Shown: positions 40,611 to 53,724, counted from the first letter of the stretch. The stretch: 64,000 nucleotides of DNA from Liriodendron chinense (GCA_003013855.2 PVNU02000927.1:124001-188000), one strand, 5' to 3'. A program made the numbers and translations. Notes: generated from the sequence alone by a model not told the origin.

Positions 40611-42676
40611 TGTTGAGCTCTTAATTGTGCATATTTTAACCCCAATTCATCACTCATTATGCATGGATTTTATGTTTAAAGACTATTATAATGCATGGTT
40701 TTGTGATTGCAGGAATGAGAGAGAGTTCACTCGATCAATAGCTAAAAGAAGCACATTTAGGAACCTTGGATGAAGACCCAAGGTGGGCCAAAGAATCATG
40801 AAGAAAGAAGGAAAGAAAAGAAAGAAGAAAAGTATGAAAATGAGCCCCACAAGGTGGTCCAACCGGTCAAGACCGGTTGGCCAAACAGGCCCCGACCCCC
40901 TCTCTTCAAGCTGCTGGAGCAAGGACACATGGGCTAGACCGGTAAAGACCAATTTTAGAGTTCCAGATTTCAGACAGCAGGCTATTCCCATTTTTGGATT
41001 TTTAGCATAGTTTTCTGGAGACATCTTGATCATATTGAGAAATCCAACACATCCATTTTGAAGAGGAGCTCAACGCCGAAATAATCCAATGGTTTCGTGC
41101 CGATCGGAGTTACGGATTGATCGTGGTGGCTAAAACAATACGAACTGTCCAAAAAGTTCCAGATTCTGCCTACTCCACTCTGGGCTGATCTAGGTGGCCC
41201 ATCATTAATGATATGAAGAATATACTTTAACCATCTTCTAGACCACATCCATATATGAATAACCACAAAGTTTCAGATCAAAAGGATGTCAGGTTTGATC
41301 GTACCGGTTCAAGAAAAATAGACCATCCAGAAATATTCAATTGCGCAGAGTTTGTAAAAGCCCTAAGTGTTCTAATTTTTAGACCACATTCTAGGATTGT
41401 TTTGGACAATCTAATCCGTCTATCATGTAGAGGAGGAAGTTTTCTACCAATGTTCAAAATTTGGGATCAATCCGACGTTTGTACACTCCGGATAGTTGAA
41501 AGCAAGATGACTGGTTCTGAAGGTATCCGAATTGCGCGATTTTGAGAGGCGGTCGTTGATCTGATTGATGGGCCCATTCAGAAGATAATCTTGGAAATCT
41601 AAATCATCTGTGAGGAAGATCACATTACAAGGAAGCTACAAATCAAATTTGAAGGCAATCCGAACATTGTTTAAGCCATACGAAGCGAAACAAAATCTGT
41701 TTTGTTGCGGTACTCTTGCTGTATTATAAAAGGAGGTGTTCTCTTCTATTCCAGGGCAATCAAGGACGTGGGGAGCAAGGAGTTCAAGTCATAGGAGGCT
41801 TCCTAGCCTCCTCCAACTAGTTTTTCTTCCTTTTCTTAGTTCTAGTTCTAGTTTTTAATATGCTTTTCATTAGCTAATCTCTTAGCTAGAGCTAAGAGGT
41901 GAACCTTATAATTTCTTAGATTGTTTAATTTATTTTATTGGTTTCAAAGTTGGATTGAATGAAGAACAATGGTTTTTAGAAGTTTAAATAAAGTTCTAAG
42001 TAGTTTAATTTTCTTAATCTTATGATGGCTCATGGATGTTTGGAAGAATTGCTTTAATTCTTAATTGTTTTGCATAACTTTAGACCTGTATGCTCCGAGG
42101 AATCGGATTCAATACGCTCTAGACTTAGATTTTCATGTGGGAACTTAAACTAAAGTTTTACCTTTTTGTTTTAAAATCTGAATATTGTGTTGATTGTTCA
42201 TATGATTTGAATGAAGTTCAAATCATAATATAGTCAAGTCTTGTGACAAGGTTTGATGATTATTATGGTTATGATCTTAATATATTGGAATTAAGATTGA
42301 CCTATGCAATTGAGTGTGCTCAAGTCCTAACTTGAATTGAGGAAATTATGTTGATGAACAACACATATGACAGATTGATTTGATAATATAACCGCTCTAT
42401 CATCCAGCTAGATAGGACTTAATTTCGATTCTAGTTGAGAAAGTGAGAAACCACAACGAATTATACATCTAAGGAGAGCTATAAGTGGATCCTTGATGCT
42501 CTAGTTATCTTTTCATTATCAGATTTTCTATTTCATGTTCAAAACTGATTTCACAAACCTCTTAAGATTCTAGTTATTAGGATAGTTAGAATTGTTTACT
42601 TCCTTCCCTGTGGATCGACTTTGGTCTTACCGAGATTATTACTACATCGCAGCCTTGCACTTGAGGTGAGCGAACA
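40611..42676 (+). mobile_element. Athila-like solo LTR with target duplication GGTAC
   Basis: TGTTGAGCTC ... GCGAACA, flanked by a perfect GGTAC on each side (40606-40610, 42677-42681), with neither PBS nor internal sequence attached. It is a solo LTR left by recombination. Its first about 350 bp and last about 900 bp match the LTR at 57988-59355; the middle (about 40980-41700) is specific to this copy. Palindrome ACCGGTCaaGACCGGT at 40862; TATAAAAG at 41725. Confidence 0.85.
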
Positions 42677-42681
42677 GGTAC

Positions 42682-43300
42682 GTGCGCGCAAATCGTCGTT
42701 TGTGCCACTGGCTTGCCTCGTTCTCGAGGGCTTTTTATCGGTTGTCGTGTTAGACTAGATATGTTGGATGAGTTCGTATAAGACCAGAGTCGCCACTAGC
42801 CAGTTACTTCGAATATACAGTCGGCTAGACCCTATAGAAACATTAGAGAAGGGGATCTAAAGATTCCTTCCTCTAAAATGGATCATTTTGATTTGCGGTC
42901 AGAGATTCGAGGTAAGGGATCATGGTTACAGGGTGGGAAGATGTTAAGCACCCCACACTGCCCGTACCAAGGTACGGTCTCTACTTCACAGAATCGAACT
43001 AGTACTTGAAAGTCTGACTTAATCCTCGTATATTCTCATGAATGATATGATGTATGAATGCAGGTCTGAACAGTAAGAGTTTCTGATGGGCAGGTTTTCA
43101 TTAACAGGCAACCCCAGAGCATACGCTCGAACTGACAGGTGCTTTATGCGGGATGCATGCTGTGTATTTGAATAATCAAAGTGCTTGTAGTAATATGATA
43201 AGTAGGGGGATTGGAAGAAAAGTAAATGTTGCACTTATGCTAGATGCGAATGAGATGATGCTGGTAAAAGAGTAGCTGAATGGACGGAGGTGTCGCAAGG
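42682..43300. other. Retroelement-like leader sequence, unclassified
   Basis: Non-coding. Words such as CCAGAGTCGCCACTAGCCA and GGGAAGATGTTAAGCACCCC recall the leaders of large gypsy (Ogre-like) elements, but no PBS, LTR pair or domain supports it. Confidence 0.3.
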
Positions 43301-44100
43301 GTCTGCTTCAGTGGCTTGATCAAGACTTGGGTGGCTTGGGAGACTTAGACCAGGGTCACGCTGGGCTGGACCAGGGCTAGGCTCTTCTCACTTGGGCTCT
43401 TCTTGGTGGAGGAATGGACTAAATGAATGGAGATGGACTTGGCACTAATGGGATTTTTTTGGGAGTTGAGGGATTTTTCTGGATTTTTTTGGGATCTTTC
43501 TAGATTTTTTGGGATTTTTCTGGATTTTTTGGGATCTTTCTTGATTTTTTGGGATTTTTCTGAATTTTTGGGATTCCTTGAATGAGAGGAGTGGGGGTAT
43601 TTATAGCAGCGGAGAGTGGCAGATTGTGTAAATATGCTTGGGTGGCCCTCAGGGTGCCGCTCGTATGACCGCGCTGCTTCTGCTTCGGAGCATAGGGCCT
43701 CCGAACCTGAAGTAGAAAAGCCTGAGGTTCGAAGTCCGGACCTGCTCCGAAGCTGTGGTTCGGAACTAGGTGAGTTGACTGGGTTTGGAAGATGGGTTGA
43801 CATGGTGAGTTGACTCGGTGGGTTGACTCAGCGGGTTAACTCGGTGATTGGCTGGACTGACTCGGTGAGTCGACTCGGTGATTTGACTCAGCGGGTTGAC
43901 TCACCAAGTTTGACTTTTTTAGGATTTTTCGATTGGTTTTTCTTATAGGGGGTTTTTCAGGCTGATGTTTAGGGGTGAATCGACTAGGTTCAGGCTTGAG
44001 CTGGGTTATGGATTGGGGCTTACAAGGGTGAGTTTGGTTGGGTTTGGACATGGGATTTGAGGGTATGGTCCTCCATTCATTCAGCTTTCTCTACCAACAT
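43300..44100 (-). repeat. LTR-like promoter block, minus orientation
   Basis: From high to low coordinates: a minisatellite of GACTCGGTGAGTT units (about 43795-43910), GGTTCGGAAC/GCTTCGGAGC-type palindromes (about 43640-43780), a minus-strand TATA box (TATAAATA, 43605-43598), then an 18-bp-period purine/pyrimidine repeat (GGGATTTTTCTGGATTTTTT units, about 43449-43575). The layout resembles U3-TATA-R of an LTR read on the minus strand. Ends not found. Confidence 0.4.
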
Positions 44101-44164
44101 TGTAGCCGAAGGTGGGGTGTCTACAGATGCCCCTCTTTGGCAGAGGTTGTGTGCAACTGAATGT

Positions 44165-45110
44165 CAAAGCGAGTGAACACCCCACTTCTAACCCGGTCAT
44201 TCATAGATCGTGGTCAGAAATCCTTACTTGCCTTTGTATCTGAGTCAGTTGATTGTTTGGAAATTGATCACTTGCACATAACGCGAGAGTTTGGAGAAAA
44301 ACTTGTGATTGTCCTTGCATGTGCTGCAACCTGGGTACCTAATTGCAATCCTTCCATTCCCGATCAGTACTAACATCGGAAAGGTACAGTAGAGCCTCTA
44401 CATCCGTCATAGTATTACGAGGTTACCGACCCTATGATTGATTGTTCAATGCTTTCCCGGATCACTCCAGGAATACTTGTTTCACTTGACTGTCAAAGTA
44501 GTTAGCTGCCCTGCGTCCATGTAGTCTTACAGGAGATCACTACGCCGACTTGGAATCAGTCAAGGTACTTCAAGTATCCACACCTAGGTATGTGCAGGCG
44601 AACTTTTTCCACCCAACCTGCTAGTTTTGATGCTTGGGTTGCAATTCATTCTTTCCTAGATCGTGGTTTGGAATCTTTGCTTTCCTTTATATCTGAGTCA
44701 GTTGATTGTCTGGAAATTGATCACTAGCACATACCGCGAGAGTTTGGAGAAAATGTTGCAATTGTCCCTGCATGCGTTGCAACCTGGGTACACAATCGCA
44801 ACCCTTCCGTTCCTGATCGGTACTAACATAAAAAATGTATAGTAGAGCCTCTGCGTCCGTCATAGTCTTACGAGGTTACCGACCCTGTGATTGATTGTTC
44901 GATGCTTTCCCGGATCACTCCAAGAATACTTGTTTTGCTTGACTGTCAAAGTGGTTAGCTGCCCAGCGTCCATATAGTCTTACGGGAGTCCACTACGCCG
45001 ACTTGGAATCAGTCAAGGTACTTCAGGCATCCACGCCTAGGTATGTCGGATGAACTCTTTACACCCAATTTGCTGGTTTTGATACTTATGTTACAATTCA
45101 ACGTTTCCAT
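44165..45110. repeat. Two-copy tandem repeat, about 450-bp unit
   Basis: Blocks such as TCTGAGTCAGTTGATTGT (44239 and 44692), GTCATAGTNTTACGAGGTTA and GCCGACTTGGAATCAGTCAA recur at about 450-bp spacing, and a third partial start appears near 45060. Roughly 85-90% alike by eye. No coding potential recognised. Confidence 0.85.
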
Positions 45111-45299
45111 CGTTCATACGGTTTCTTTGACCGAGCCTTTGGCTTTCATCTTTTCGTATCTTGGCATTTGGTACAACTGCACTGACACTGAAGTTCAGTT
45201 CGACCGTACTTTGAGTGCATTGGATTCGATGGTCTCCAGAGAAACCACGAGACATCGAATCTTATTTGATTTTTGTGTCGGCTCCTACCCAGAGATATA

Positions 45300-46700
45300 G
45301 AAGATCTCTCAGTGTTTTGGAGGCCGAACGCTCTACTGGGAAAATGTTTTTAGATTTTGAAAAGATACCCACTCTGGAGAGTGATACTCCGTGGGATTTT
45401 TATTTGCAAATAGGAATATGTATAATATTTTTTGTCTTTTCGAAAAGGAAATCTGGCTTGCATGCGCCTCCATTAGGGATGCCTATGGGGTCTTTGGCTA
45501 ACTGACTTTTATTTTGAAAGCAGGTAAACATGATGATTGATGCGATGGATGCTGATGCATGGGTATGCATATTTGATGATGGATGCATGATTTGGCTTAT
45601 TCTCTTTCCGTTCGATGATTTTGCTTTTACTGGGGATGCAGAGAACTTTCAGCTTATTGCTTGCAGGGTTATGCTCCCCTGGAGATTTTTTTTTCAATGT
45701 GGATGTTTGGTCAGCGGGTTGGTCAAGATCCCGATCCGTGGTTGATCAGGTTCATTGCCCCAAGATGCTGTTTCTTTGCTAATGGGGATGGATGAAGGAG
45801 ATTGTCAGACCTCAAGATGTTCTTCTAGGAATGGATGTGATTGGGAGGATGCTTGGTCACCAGTTTTAATCAAGATTCCAATTTGCGGGCGATCGGATCC
45901 GTCATCCCAAACTGTGAGGTGAGCGAGCGGATTTTGAGACTCCTGAAGTACAGTGCTAGGGATAATGACAATTTTTATGAGTTTTGCAAATATTTGGTCC
46001 AAATCTTTACCTGAGTAGTCAAGATGGAGATTGGTTATTGAAAACAAAGGAAATATTTTTGTAATTTTTGAAAATATTTGGTCTGAGTAAAGATCAGTGT
46101 TATTGAAAGCAAGGTAAGTATTTTGTAATTTTTGAAAGAAGATTTTGCAATGTTTTGGTATTCTTCTGATTTTTCTGAAATGCAGGGAAATGTATGGAAT
46201 TTTCATCCATTTCTGGCTTCTACTGCTGGTAAGGCACCCGATCCATTTTACGTTAGCGAGCAAGACGAGTCTCACACAGTTAAGTGTCGTAGTTTTACAT
46301 CTTCGGATGAGAGAATTTTGAGGGTTTTCAGTTAACACACCCACAAAGTTGCATGTTCCTCATGTACAATGCACATAGACCACGTATCGTCTGACGAACT
46401 CCTTCGGCCACAAAATGAGCCACATCCTCACATTTCCCTTTATCAATCCAGTTTGGGGTCTTATGCTGCTCACAATTTCATGAGGGTGCACTTCACCTCC
46501 CAACTGCCTTAATCCCCTTCATGAGTTTTAGGAACAGGGAACATTCGTCAGATTCAACAGCGACTTCCAAGTCAAGGTTGTCTATCACGGTGCGTTTAAC
46601 ACAAACAAGATCGTGGGGTTCTGCCCGCCTCAGCCCTTACCTGTTTAGAAGATTTCGGACATCCGTACAATCAAGTGTCAGCCATGTCTAGGACAAGTTG
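45300..46700. other. Non-coding, retroelement-like, no domain seen
   Basis: Includes a GATG/TGCATG-rich patch (45526-45600) and repeated ATTTTTGAAAATATTTGGTC words (45990-46140). No protein domain found on either strand. Confidence 0.45.
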
Positions 46701-47520
46701 GGAAAGAAAGCCCCCAAGAAGTTAATCCTAGTATAGTTTTAGGTCTTCGGACCGCTAGGGATAGATTTGTGCAGTTAAAATTGATGGTGCATTTTTTTCT
46801 GTTTTGAGAAAGTTCCAGACTTCAACTCTAGTGATCGAGATTGATGCTGGTATTTATGGAAAGCTTAAAATCTTTTTGGCATTTTTTGAAATGATCCGGG
46901 TTATCGAACCTTGATCCGAGTGGTTGAGGTCGATGCCGATTTTTGGTTGAAGCAAGAAAAGTCCCCGGAGAAATTAATCGCAGTGTAGTTTATGATCTTC
47001 GGACTGAGAATATGTACAGAATAGGGCAACATATTTTTTTTTTATTTTTTTCGAAATGATCCTGGTCATCAGATCTTGGCCCGAGCGGTTGGGATCGATG
47101 CCGGTTTTTATTGAAAATCCCTCGGGATCTTGATCCCGACGTAGTTTAAGGTCTTCAGACCAAAACTTTGTACAAGCTAGGCTGGAAATGTACATTTTTT
47201 TTGTGTTTTTTGTAAAGGATCTGGGTCATCAGATCTTGATCCAAGTGGTCGAGATCGATGCCTGTTTTATTAAAAATCCCTCGGGATCTTGATCCCGACG
47301 TAGTTTAAGGTCTTCGGACCATAACTTTGTACAAGCTGAAAATACATTCTTTTTGTGATTTTTTTTAAAAGACCCAGGTCATCAGATCTTGGCCCGAGCG
47401 GTTGGGATCGATGCTAGTTTTTATTGAAAATCCCTCAGGATCTCGATCCCGACGTAGTTTAAAGTCTTCGGACCAAAACTTGGGAGGCTGGTAGAGATCA
47501 AGGTTGGAAATTCTCGGAGT
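46700..47520. repeat. Tandem repeat, about 157-bp period, 4-5 copies
   Basis: The block TCCCTCGGGATCTTGATCCC / GACGTAGTTTAAGGTCTTCG starts at about 46961, 47118, 47277 and 47431 (spacing 157, 159, 154), with a more diverged first copy at about 46708. Each unit also has an ATCAGATCTTGRCCCGAGYG part and a T-run. Confidence 0.88.
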
Positions 47521-47599
47521 TTTCTGTAAATGATTCAGATCATCAGGCCATGACTTGGATGGTTGACATCACTGTTTGACCAAGTTAACTCTTTTTCTT

Positions 47600-48371
47600 T
47601 TTCTTGAAAATCTCATGGAGCCTTTTCCACATCATCAAGCCAATTTCTCCCCAATTTCTCACAAGATGAGATTTTGGTGAGATTCCTTTCTCTTTTTCTC
47701 ATCCTTCTCTTCCATCACTTCATTCTTACATGGAGGTATAAGATTCACTTGCAACAACTCTTCCCAATGGGGAGTTCTTCCCAAGGAGAGGGGGTGAGAA
47801 GTTGTTTTAACCAAGTGGGAGGACGGACGGCCCCCTGGGTGCCGCCCAAGCCTCTCCTGCCCACTGGTTTTTCCAGTGGGCTGGATAATGGGGTACCCCC
47901 TCTTTTTTTATATAACATTGGGCACCCTTAGCTCCTCCAATGTGCAATCTCTCTCTCTTCTTTCCTACACTCTCTCTTTCTCCAAAATTTTCTTCCTTTT
48001 GGTGACCTTTTGCTCTTTTCAAGTGGTGAGGCTTTAGTGAAGCTTTGGGACAGCAAGGTGGTCCCCCTTTGGTGAGTGGTGAAGGTATGGCCCACTTCTC
48101 CTTTCCGTCATTTCATTGTTTTTCTTCTTCATTGTCTCTTCTCATGTTCTCTCTCTTTTCTCCATTTAGACATTCCAAGGGAGTCAAGGTGGGCCCAAGT
48201 CCTTTGGCCTTTTTTCTACTTCTCCAATCTCTTCTCAAGTTGGTGCATGGAGTGGAACATTGCAAGCTTCATTTCATTTTTATTTTCTTCTTTCACACTC
48301 CCTTCATGTGTATGTAAAGGGTAATTTTACCATGTTCATCAAGTGTGCATAGCAAAATATCCTATCTATTC
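47600..48371. other. Pyrimidine-rich non-coding block
   Basis: CT-rich leader-like sequence with a plus-strand TATATAAC (47900) followed by CTCTCTCTTC runs; could be an LTR or 5' leader. No coding domain. Confidence 0.35.
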
Positions 48372-48629
48372 ACCTAAGGCCAATCTAAGATGACTAAGGG
48401 TATGCTTATTGGTCTGGTCATCTAGAGGTTTATGGTTTTGGATAGGTACAAGGTTGAGGCTCAACAAGGCATCACTTTTACCTGTTTCTTCTTTCTTAAT
48501 GCAGCAGATCCGTCTTGAGTCTTCGATCTTCGGTCTTCGTCTTCATTAAGCTCAACCGACACTAGACTCACTGACCTAAGTAATTGAAAAATAAGGTGCA
48601 CTAGTATGTTACAGAAAAGTGCACTAATA
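48372..48629 (-). repeat. SIRE-like family 2, LTR start (truncated)
   Basis: About 260 bp matching the first part of the LTR at 52740 (GTGCACTTTTCTGTAACATA, AGTGTCGGTTGAGCTTAATG). Preceded on the minus strand by the purine tract GACAAAGGGGAGAT, so it is the 3' LTR of the second unit. Confidence 0.75.
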
Positions 48630-49480
48630 ATCTCCCCTTTGTCAATTACTTAAAAAAACCTAACCTACCAAAACAAAGTACATGAATAAGAGATTACATT
48701 GATAATGAAATAAATACAGGACTCTTGACATGCCTAACTAAGCAGCTCCTCTTCGGTTTTCTCCCCCATAACCTGTCAATCCCTGTATCACAAAACATAG
48801 CAAACTAGTTTTTATGGGACTTGATCTTTCTCCCCCTTTTTGTCAGCAATTGACAAACTATTCTTTCCCCCTTAATAATACATCAATTAAGGTTAAGGTA
48901 AGAGTAGATAGTATGTCGCAGTTATAGCTTTAAAAATATGCTAACTAAAGAGAGTATAGGGTGCATGAACATATAAAACATAGAGCATGCATCGGAACAT
49001 GATTAATAAGAAAATGTACTATTCTAAGCATAGTTAATCATGCACAATTGGTCATTTATGATATATATTAAGCATTGAAAGCTCGAGGGCTTATTGCCCA
49101 ATCAACCAACCTCCCTAAAAGATGTACATCATGACTAATCCTAAGCAAAAATTAACATTCGATTAAGCATGAAATTAAGCAAGATTAGCTAATCTAAGCA
49201 GGATGACAATCTAGCAGCAAATATATCAAATAAAAGAAAGGCTAAATTATCAAAATTTGGCTACTGAGAATTGAATCCTTTGATTTGCCCATACACACAG
49301 AAATGAGGCTGAAATCCTTAGATTTTCCTATTAAAGCATTTCTAGCTACCCTTACTAACTATGTTTAGTTTGATTAACCTAAGGGTAACAAATTTCAACA
49401 ACACCCTCATAAAATGCAGCATGTGGTAAGGGGTTGGGAATTCCTTCTTTTCCTAGAAGGAAAAGCGGTCGGGATCCTCT
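48630..49480 (-). other. Non-coding tail of unit 2 with purine tracts
   Basis: Contains GACAAAGGGGAGAT next to the LTR and a second tract GACAAAAAGGGGGAGAAAG at about 48827-48845. Such doubled tracts are usual for SIRE/Maximus 3' regions. 49090-49440 is homologous to 53725-54070. Confidence 0.65.
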
Positions 49481-49489
49481 CTTAGATTA

Positions 49490-50554
49490 GGGGGAAGAAA
49501 GGTAGTGGTGGAAGCCATGAGAGCTCCACTATATCTTGGCTCTTATCACTATTGGAGTCACTAGATTCAAATTTTGACTCCTCCATATCATCCCACATAG
49601 CTACCATGGTCTTTTTACCTTTCGGTTTAGGCGTTTCCGGACAATCCGGGGCAATATGACCATGTTGACCGCAACCGTAACATCGGACGGATGAAACTTT
49701 GGATGATTTTCCTTTATGTTTATCACCCTTCTTGTCCTTCTTGTTAAAGCTACTCCCTCTATCAATTTTGAGGAATCTCTTGAATCTTTTATTAAGATCA
49801 TCATCCTCATCATCGCTATCTTCAGATGACTCACTCTTAATTTTCTTTTGCTTATGTGAGTGTTTATGTGAAGATTTTAAAGTGACATCTTTCTTCTTAG
49901 AGGGGCCCTAAAGTATAGTTCATGAGTTTGTAGGGAACCTATAAGTTCTTCTACTTTTATGTTATCTGTGTCTCTACACTCCTCTAAGGCTACTACCTTG
50001 GTACCGAATCTTTCTGGGAAGGACCTAAGTATTTTTCTACATATCCTTCCTTCCGGAACCCTTTCCCCCAAGGTAAACATGGAGTTACAAATATTAGAAA
50101 GTTTTGTATAAAACTCCATGAAGGTTTCAGTCTCTTTCATCCTAATGTTTTCAAGTTTGGTGGTTAAGAGTTGAAGCTTTGAGCATCTTACTGTGCTAGT
50201 TCCCTCGTGGGTTACCTCAAATATATCCTATGCTTCTTTTGCAGTTGCGCCTGTGAGAATACGCTGAAATTCTTCTAGGGAAACCGCACAGCAAATTGCA
50301 TTGAGAGCTTTGGCATTTGTTATATATTGAGCTCTGTCATTGTCATTCCATTTCTCATCATCTTTGGGAATGACAATGATCTTACCATCAACCTCCACTT
50401 GTTCAGTGGGTAAGGAATATCCATTTAATATTGCTGCGCATACGGATCGGTCGATGGATTGGAGAAAAATCCTCATTCTAGCCTTTCAAAAGGCACAATT
50501 GGATCCGTCAAAGTACGGTGGACGGTTGATAGTATTCCTATCTCAAGTAGACAT
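49490..50554 (-). pseudogene. Copia gag, unit 2
   Basis: ATG at 50554. In order: stop-damaged N-terminus (RPPYFDGSNCAF), ARMRIFLQSIDRSVCAAIL, KDDEKWNDNDRAQYITNAKA, a stop in place of Trp after ATAKEA, MKETETFMEFYTKLSNI, IKVEELIGSLQTHELYF, a frameshift near 49880, an acidic/Ser/Lys-rich hinge, the CCHC knuckle CYGCGQHGHIAPDC (about 49642-49683) and an acidic tail. Typical UBN2/gag of SIRE-type Copia elements. No protease follows. Confidence 0.85.
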
Positions 50555-50614
50555 AATGCTAGTGCTCCGGCATCGGATCTCACTCTAGACGCTTAAGTCC
50601 TTGAAGAGCAACCT

Positions 50615-50626
50615 GCTTTGATACCA
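50615..50626 (-). other. Primer-binding site, unit 2
   Basis: TGGTATCAAAGC, 2 nt after the LTR end on the minus strand; initiator-Met-tRNA type. Confidence 0.8.
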
Positions 50627-50628
50627 AG

Positions 50629-50715
50629 TGAAATTACGTCGGGTAGTCTAACACGACACCCTACGCATACGCGTGCGGAAGCTTAAGGAGCAACTAGAAT
50701 TATGGCTAAGTCCTA

Positions 50716-50749
<34 letters not shown>

Positions 50750-52740
50750 GATTAGGACCTTTTGAAATTCTTTTCGCCTACTTATGTAATTTATCAATTC
50801 AACCTAAGTAAGCAATTAACACTTCGGCATCCAAGCCTAAGTGGGTCCAATCACAAGACTAGCAGATGGTTTAAGCAATAAACATCCTAGTCTAATCAAC
50901 TCAAATAGACTATAGAGGATGGATCAACATAAGCTCAAGTCTACATGAGGAGTGAAAGTACATCTTGTGTGTGTGGAGGTGCCTATCAAGTGCTTAGCAT
51001 ACATTCTTAATTAAGCATTCATAATTAAGCAATTAAACACAATGTATAATGAGAAACGTGCTCAAGTAGAATCACAAACGCAAGCATGTATAGTGGTTTG
51101 ACTACTTGTCTACTCCACTCTCGGTTTAAGTACTCAACCCCTTTGAGCACACCGGCATGAACTGGGGAGTTTAAATCTGGTTCCTCCTAACCAAGGTGTT
51201 TTAACTCGGATCCACCCAACCGGGGAGTTTACAGGTTCTTCCCAATCTACACGTTCACACCCGTGCTGGTGGCTCCCCTTAGAAACTTGTTTGGGCCAGC
51301 CAAACGTGCCAAGGAACGACAAACATCCCTGAATTTAGGCTCGACAAACAAGCCAAGGAGTGTCAAACAACCCCTAGTCTTTAGGCCAACAACTAAGCCA
51401 AGGAATGGCTAACGTCCCTAGAGTTTTAGGCTCAACAAACAAGCCAAGGATCGACAAACGACCCTAGTTCGAGTTTGACTAACAAACTCTACACTCAACT
51501 CCCATAGAGAATTGAGTGGATGGACTTTAAACAAAGACAAGCTTACTTATCGGATTGAGCCCCTTTGTAGCACCGCTTCGGGTTGCTTCTTCTTTATCTC
51601 CCGTACTCGAATTAGCTCCCCTTGTGCTCCCCGATCTTTGATGCCACTGCTGTGCCAAGGCTTCAGCTCCAAGATCAGCTCCCTTGCATGTAATGCTCCA
51701 TTGGAGATGCCCAAGGTGCCAGGGAATGGTGAAACCTCTACAAATGGTAGGAAATGGGTTTCCTAGAGGAATACACCTATTTGCACTCCTAGGTGGTGTT
51801 TAGATAGGGAATTTAACTATGATCAAGGTGTCTAAAACCTTAGGAATCAAGAGGGAACAAGTCCATTCTCATTATGCCATTGAATGACCCAAGCTTGTGA
51901 TGAAAACACAAAGATAATAACTTACTATGGGTTTAGAATAGAGCCTCTGATAGTTTTTAGTAATGATGGCTTTTATCTCCTCAAAATCCCCTCCCTTAGC
52001 TCTAAAAATGAATTCCCCCCTCTTTTATAAACTTTCTCCAACGGTCAAATAACGGGCAGATTCACGCAGGGTCAGGTGCTCGGACGCTTGTGGTCGGGCG
52101 CCCGAAATCCAATCCAGAAAATGATTTTATTCGCTGGACATTTCTTGAGTTGGTCGGGCGCCCGGACAAGTTGTGGTCGGGTGCCTGATGACCATTCTTG
52201 CATTGATCAGGCGCCCGGTGACATTGGGTCGGGCACCCAAAATTCAATCCTGAAATGGTCGTACTGCTGGATGATTTTTGCACTGATCAGGAGCATGAAC
52301 TAATTGTGGTCGGGGGCCCGATGACCATCTAGTTTTTCAGGCCACTCACTTGGAAGGATTCCTCTAAAGTTGGGCGCCCGGTGGACACTGGGTCGGGCGC
52401 TTGTCCATGCATATTTTGTTGCTGTTTGTTTCTGTTTTTCAGCAGAACATGCAACCTCTTGGTCATTCTTTTGGTGGTCTTTTGGGACACCTAAGGCCAA
52501 TATAAGATTACTAAGGGTATGCCTATTGGTCATGGTCATCTAGATGTTTATGGTTTTGGATAGGTATAAGGTTGAGGCTCACTAAGGCATCACTTTTACC
52601 TGTTTCTTCTTTCTTGATGCAGCAGATCTGTCTTGAGTCTTTGGTCTTCGTCTTCATTAAGCTCAATCGACACTAGACTCACTGACCTAAGTAATTGACA
52701 AATAAGGTGCACTAGTATGTCACGGAAAAGTGCACTAACA
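50629..52740 (-). repeat. SIRE-like family 2, complete LTR of unit 2
   Basis: TGTTAGTGCACTTTTC at 52740 to TTTCA at 50629, 2.1 kb. U3 has a GTCGGGCGCCCG palindrome array (about 52075-52400) and TATAAAAG (52029-52022). Near its end is a 31-base G run. Confidence 0.85.
50718..50748. repeat. Poly-G tract (31 bases)
   Basis: Pure G on the plus strand. The equivalent site in the sister LTR (about 55278) has only six G. Confidence 0.95.
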
Positions 52741-53724
52741 ATCTTTAGGCTGACAAATGAAACAAGGAACGACCAACCTCCCTAGAGTTTTAGGCTCAAC
52801 TAATAAGCCAAGGATCGGCAAACGACCCTAATTCAAGTTTGACAAACAAACTCTACACTCAACTCCCACAGGGAATTGAGTGGAAGGACTCTCAACTAAG
52901 ACAACCTTACTTGTTGGATGAGCCCCTGATTCAGCGCCAGTTCGGGCTACTTGATCTTCTCTCTCCCGTGCTTTAATTAGCTTCCCTTGCTCCCCAATCA
53001 TGTTACCACTGCATCACCAATGCCTCAGCTACACTTGATCAACTACCTTATAAATGATGCCTTTAATATGCTCAAGGTGATAGGAGGGTAGGTTTGCGAT
53101 CTCTACAACTTATGGGAATGGGTTTCCTAGAGAGTCTCACCTACAAAGATCTCATCATAGAGTATTGGATAGGAATATGACTATGAAGATCAATCTAATC
53201 TCTAGAGATTAAAAGACGGACAAGTGCATCTTCTTCTTGAACTTTGAATGCTCCATACTTGTGATGAATTACAAGGAAGATCACTTGTTTGGTTTAGGAA
53301 TAGAGCTCTTAATGATCTTCAACAATGGTGGCTTCTATCTCCTCAAAATCTCCTCTCTTTGCTAAAAAATGAATCCTCCTCTTTAAATAGATTTTCTTCC
53401 AATGGTAAAAAAACGGGCAGATTCACGTATCTCCGATTGATCAAGAAAAGGTCTGATTGATCGAAGACCTGTCCGATTGATCGGAGACATGTCCAATTAA
53501 TAAAAAATTTGTCCAGTGAAATCTCTGAAAGATATTCTGATTGATCGAAATTATGGTCTAATTGATCGGACTGACCCTTTCCGATGGATCGGAAGTCTGT
53601 CCAATTGATTAAAAATTTATCTAGTAGATTTTCAAACTTGCTGGAACAAATTCCGATTGATCGGGACTTCTGTCCAATCGATCAAAGTCCAATTAGAACT
53701 CCTATCCGATTATCAGAGCCCAAT
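52741..53724 (-). repeat. Internal LTR fragment between the two units
   Basis: Matches about 55955-56930 of the neighbouring LTR, including its CCGATTGATCGG array (53420-53720). It lacks both LTR ends. It is the recombination or deletion scar linking unit 1's tail to unit 2's LTR. Confidence 0.7.

Noticed and set aside
40686..41545. Overlapping frames in the solo LTR
   Set aside because: They lie inside a defined LTR with target duplication and show no domain.
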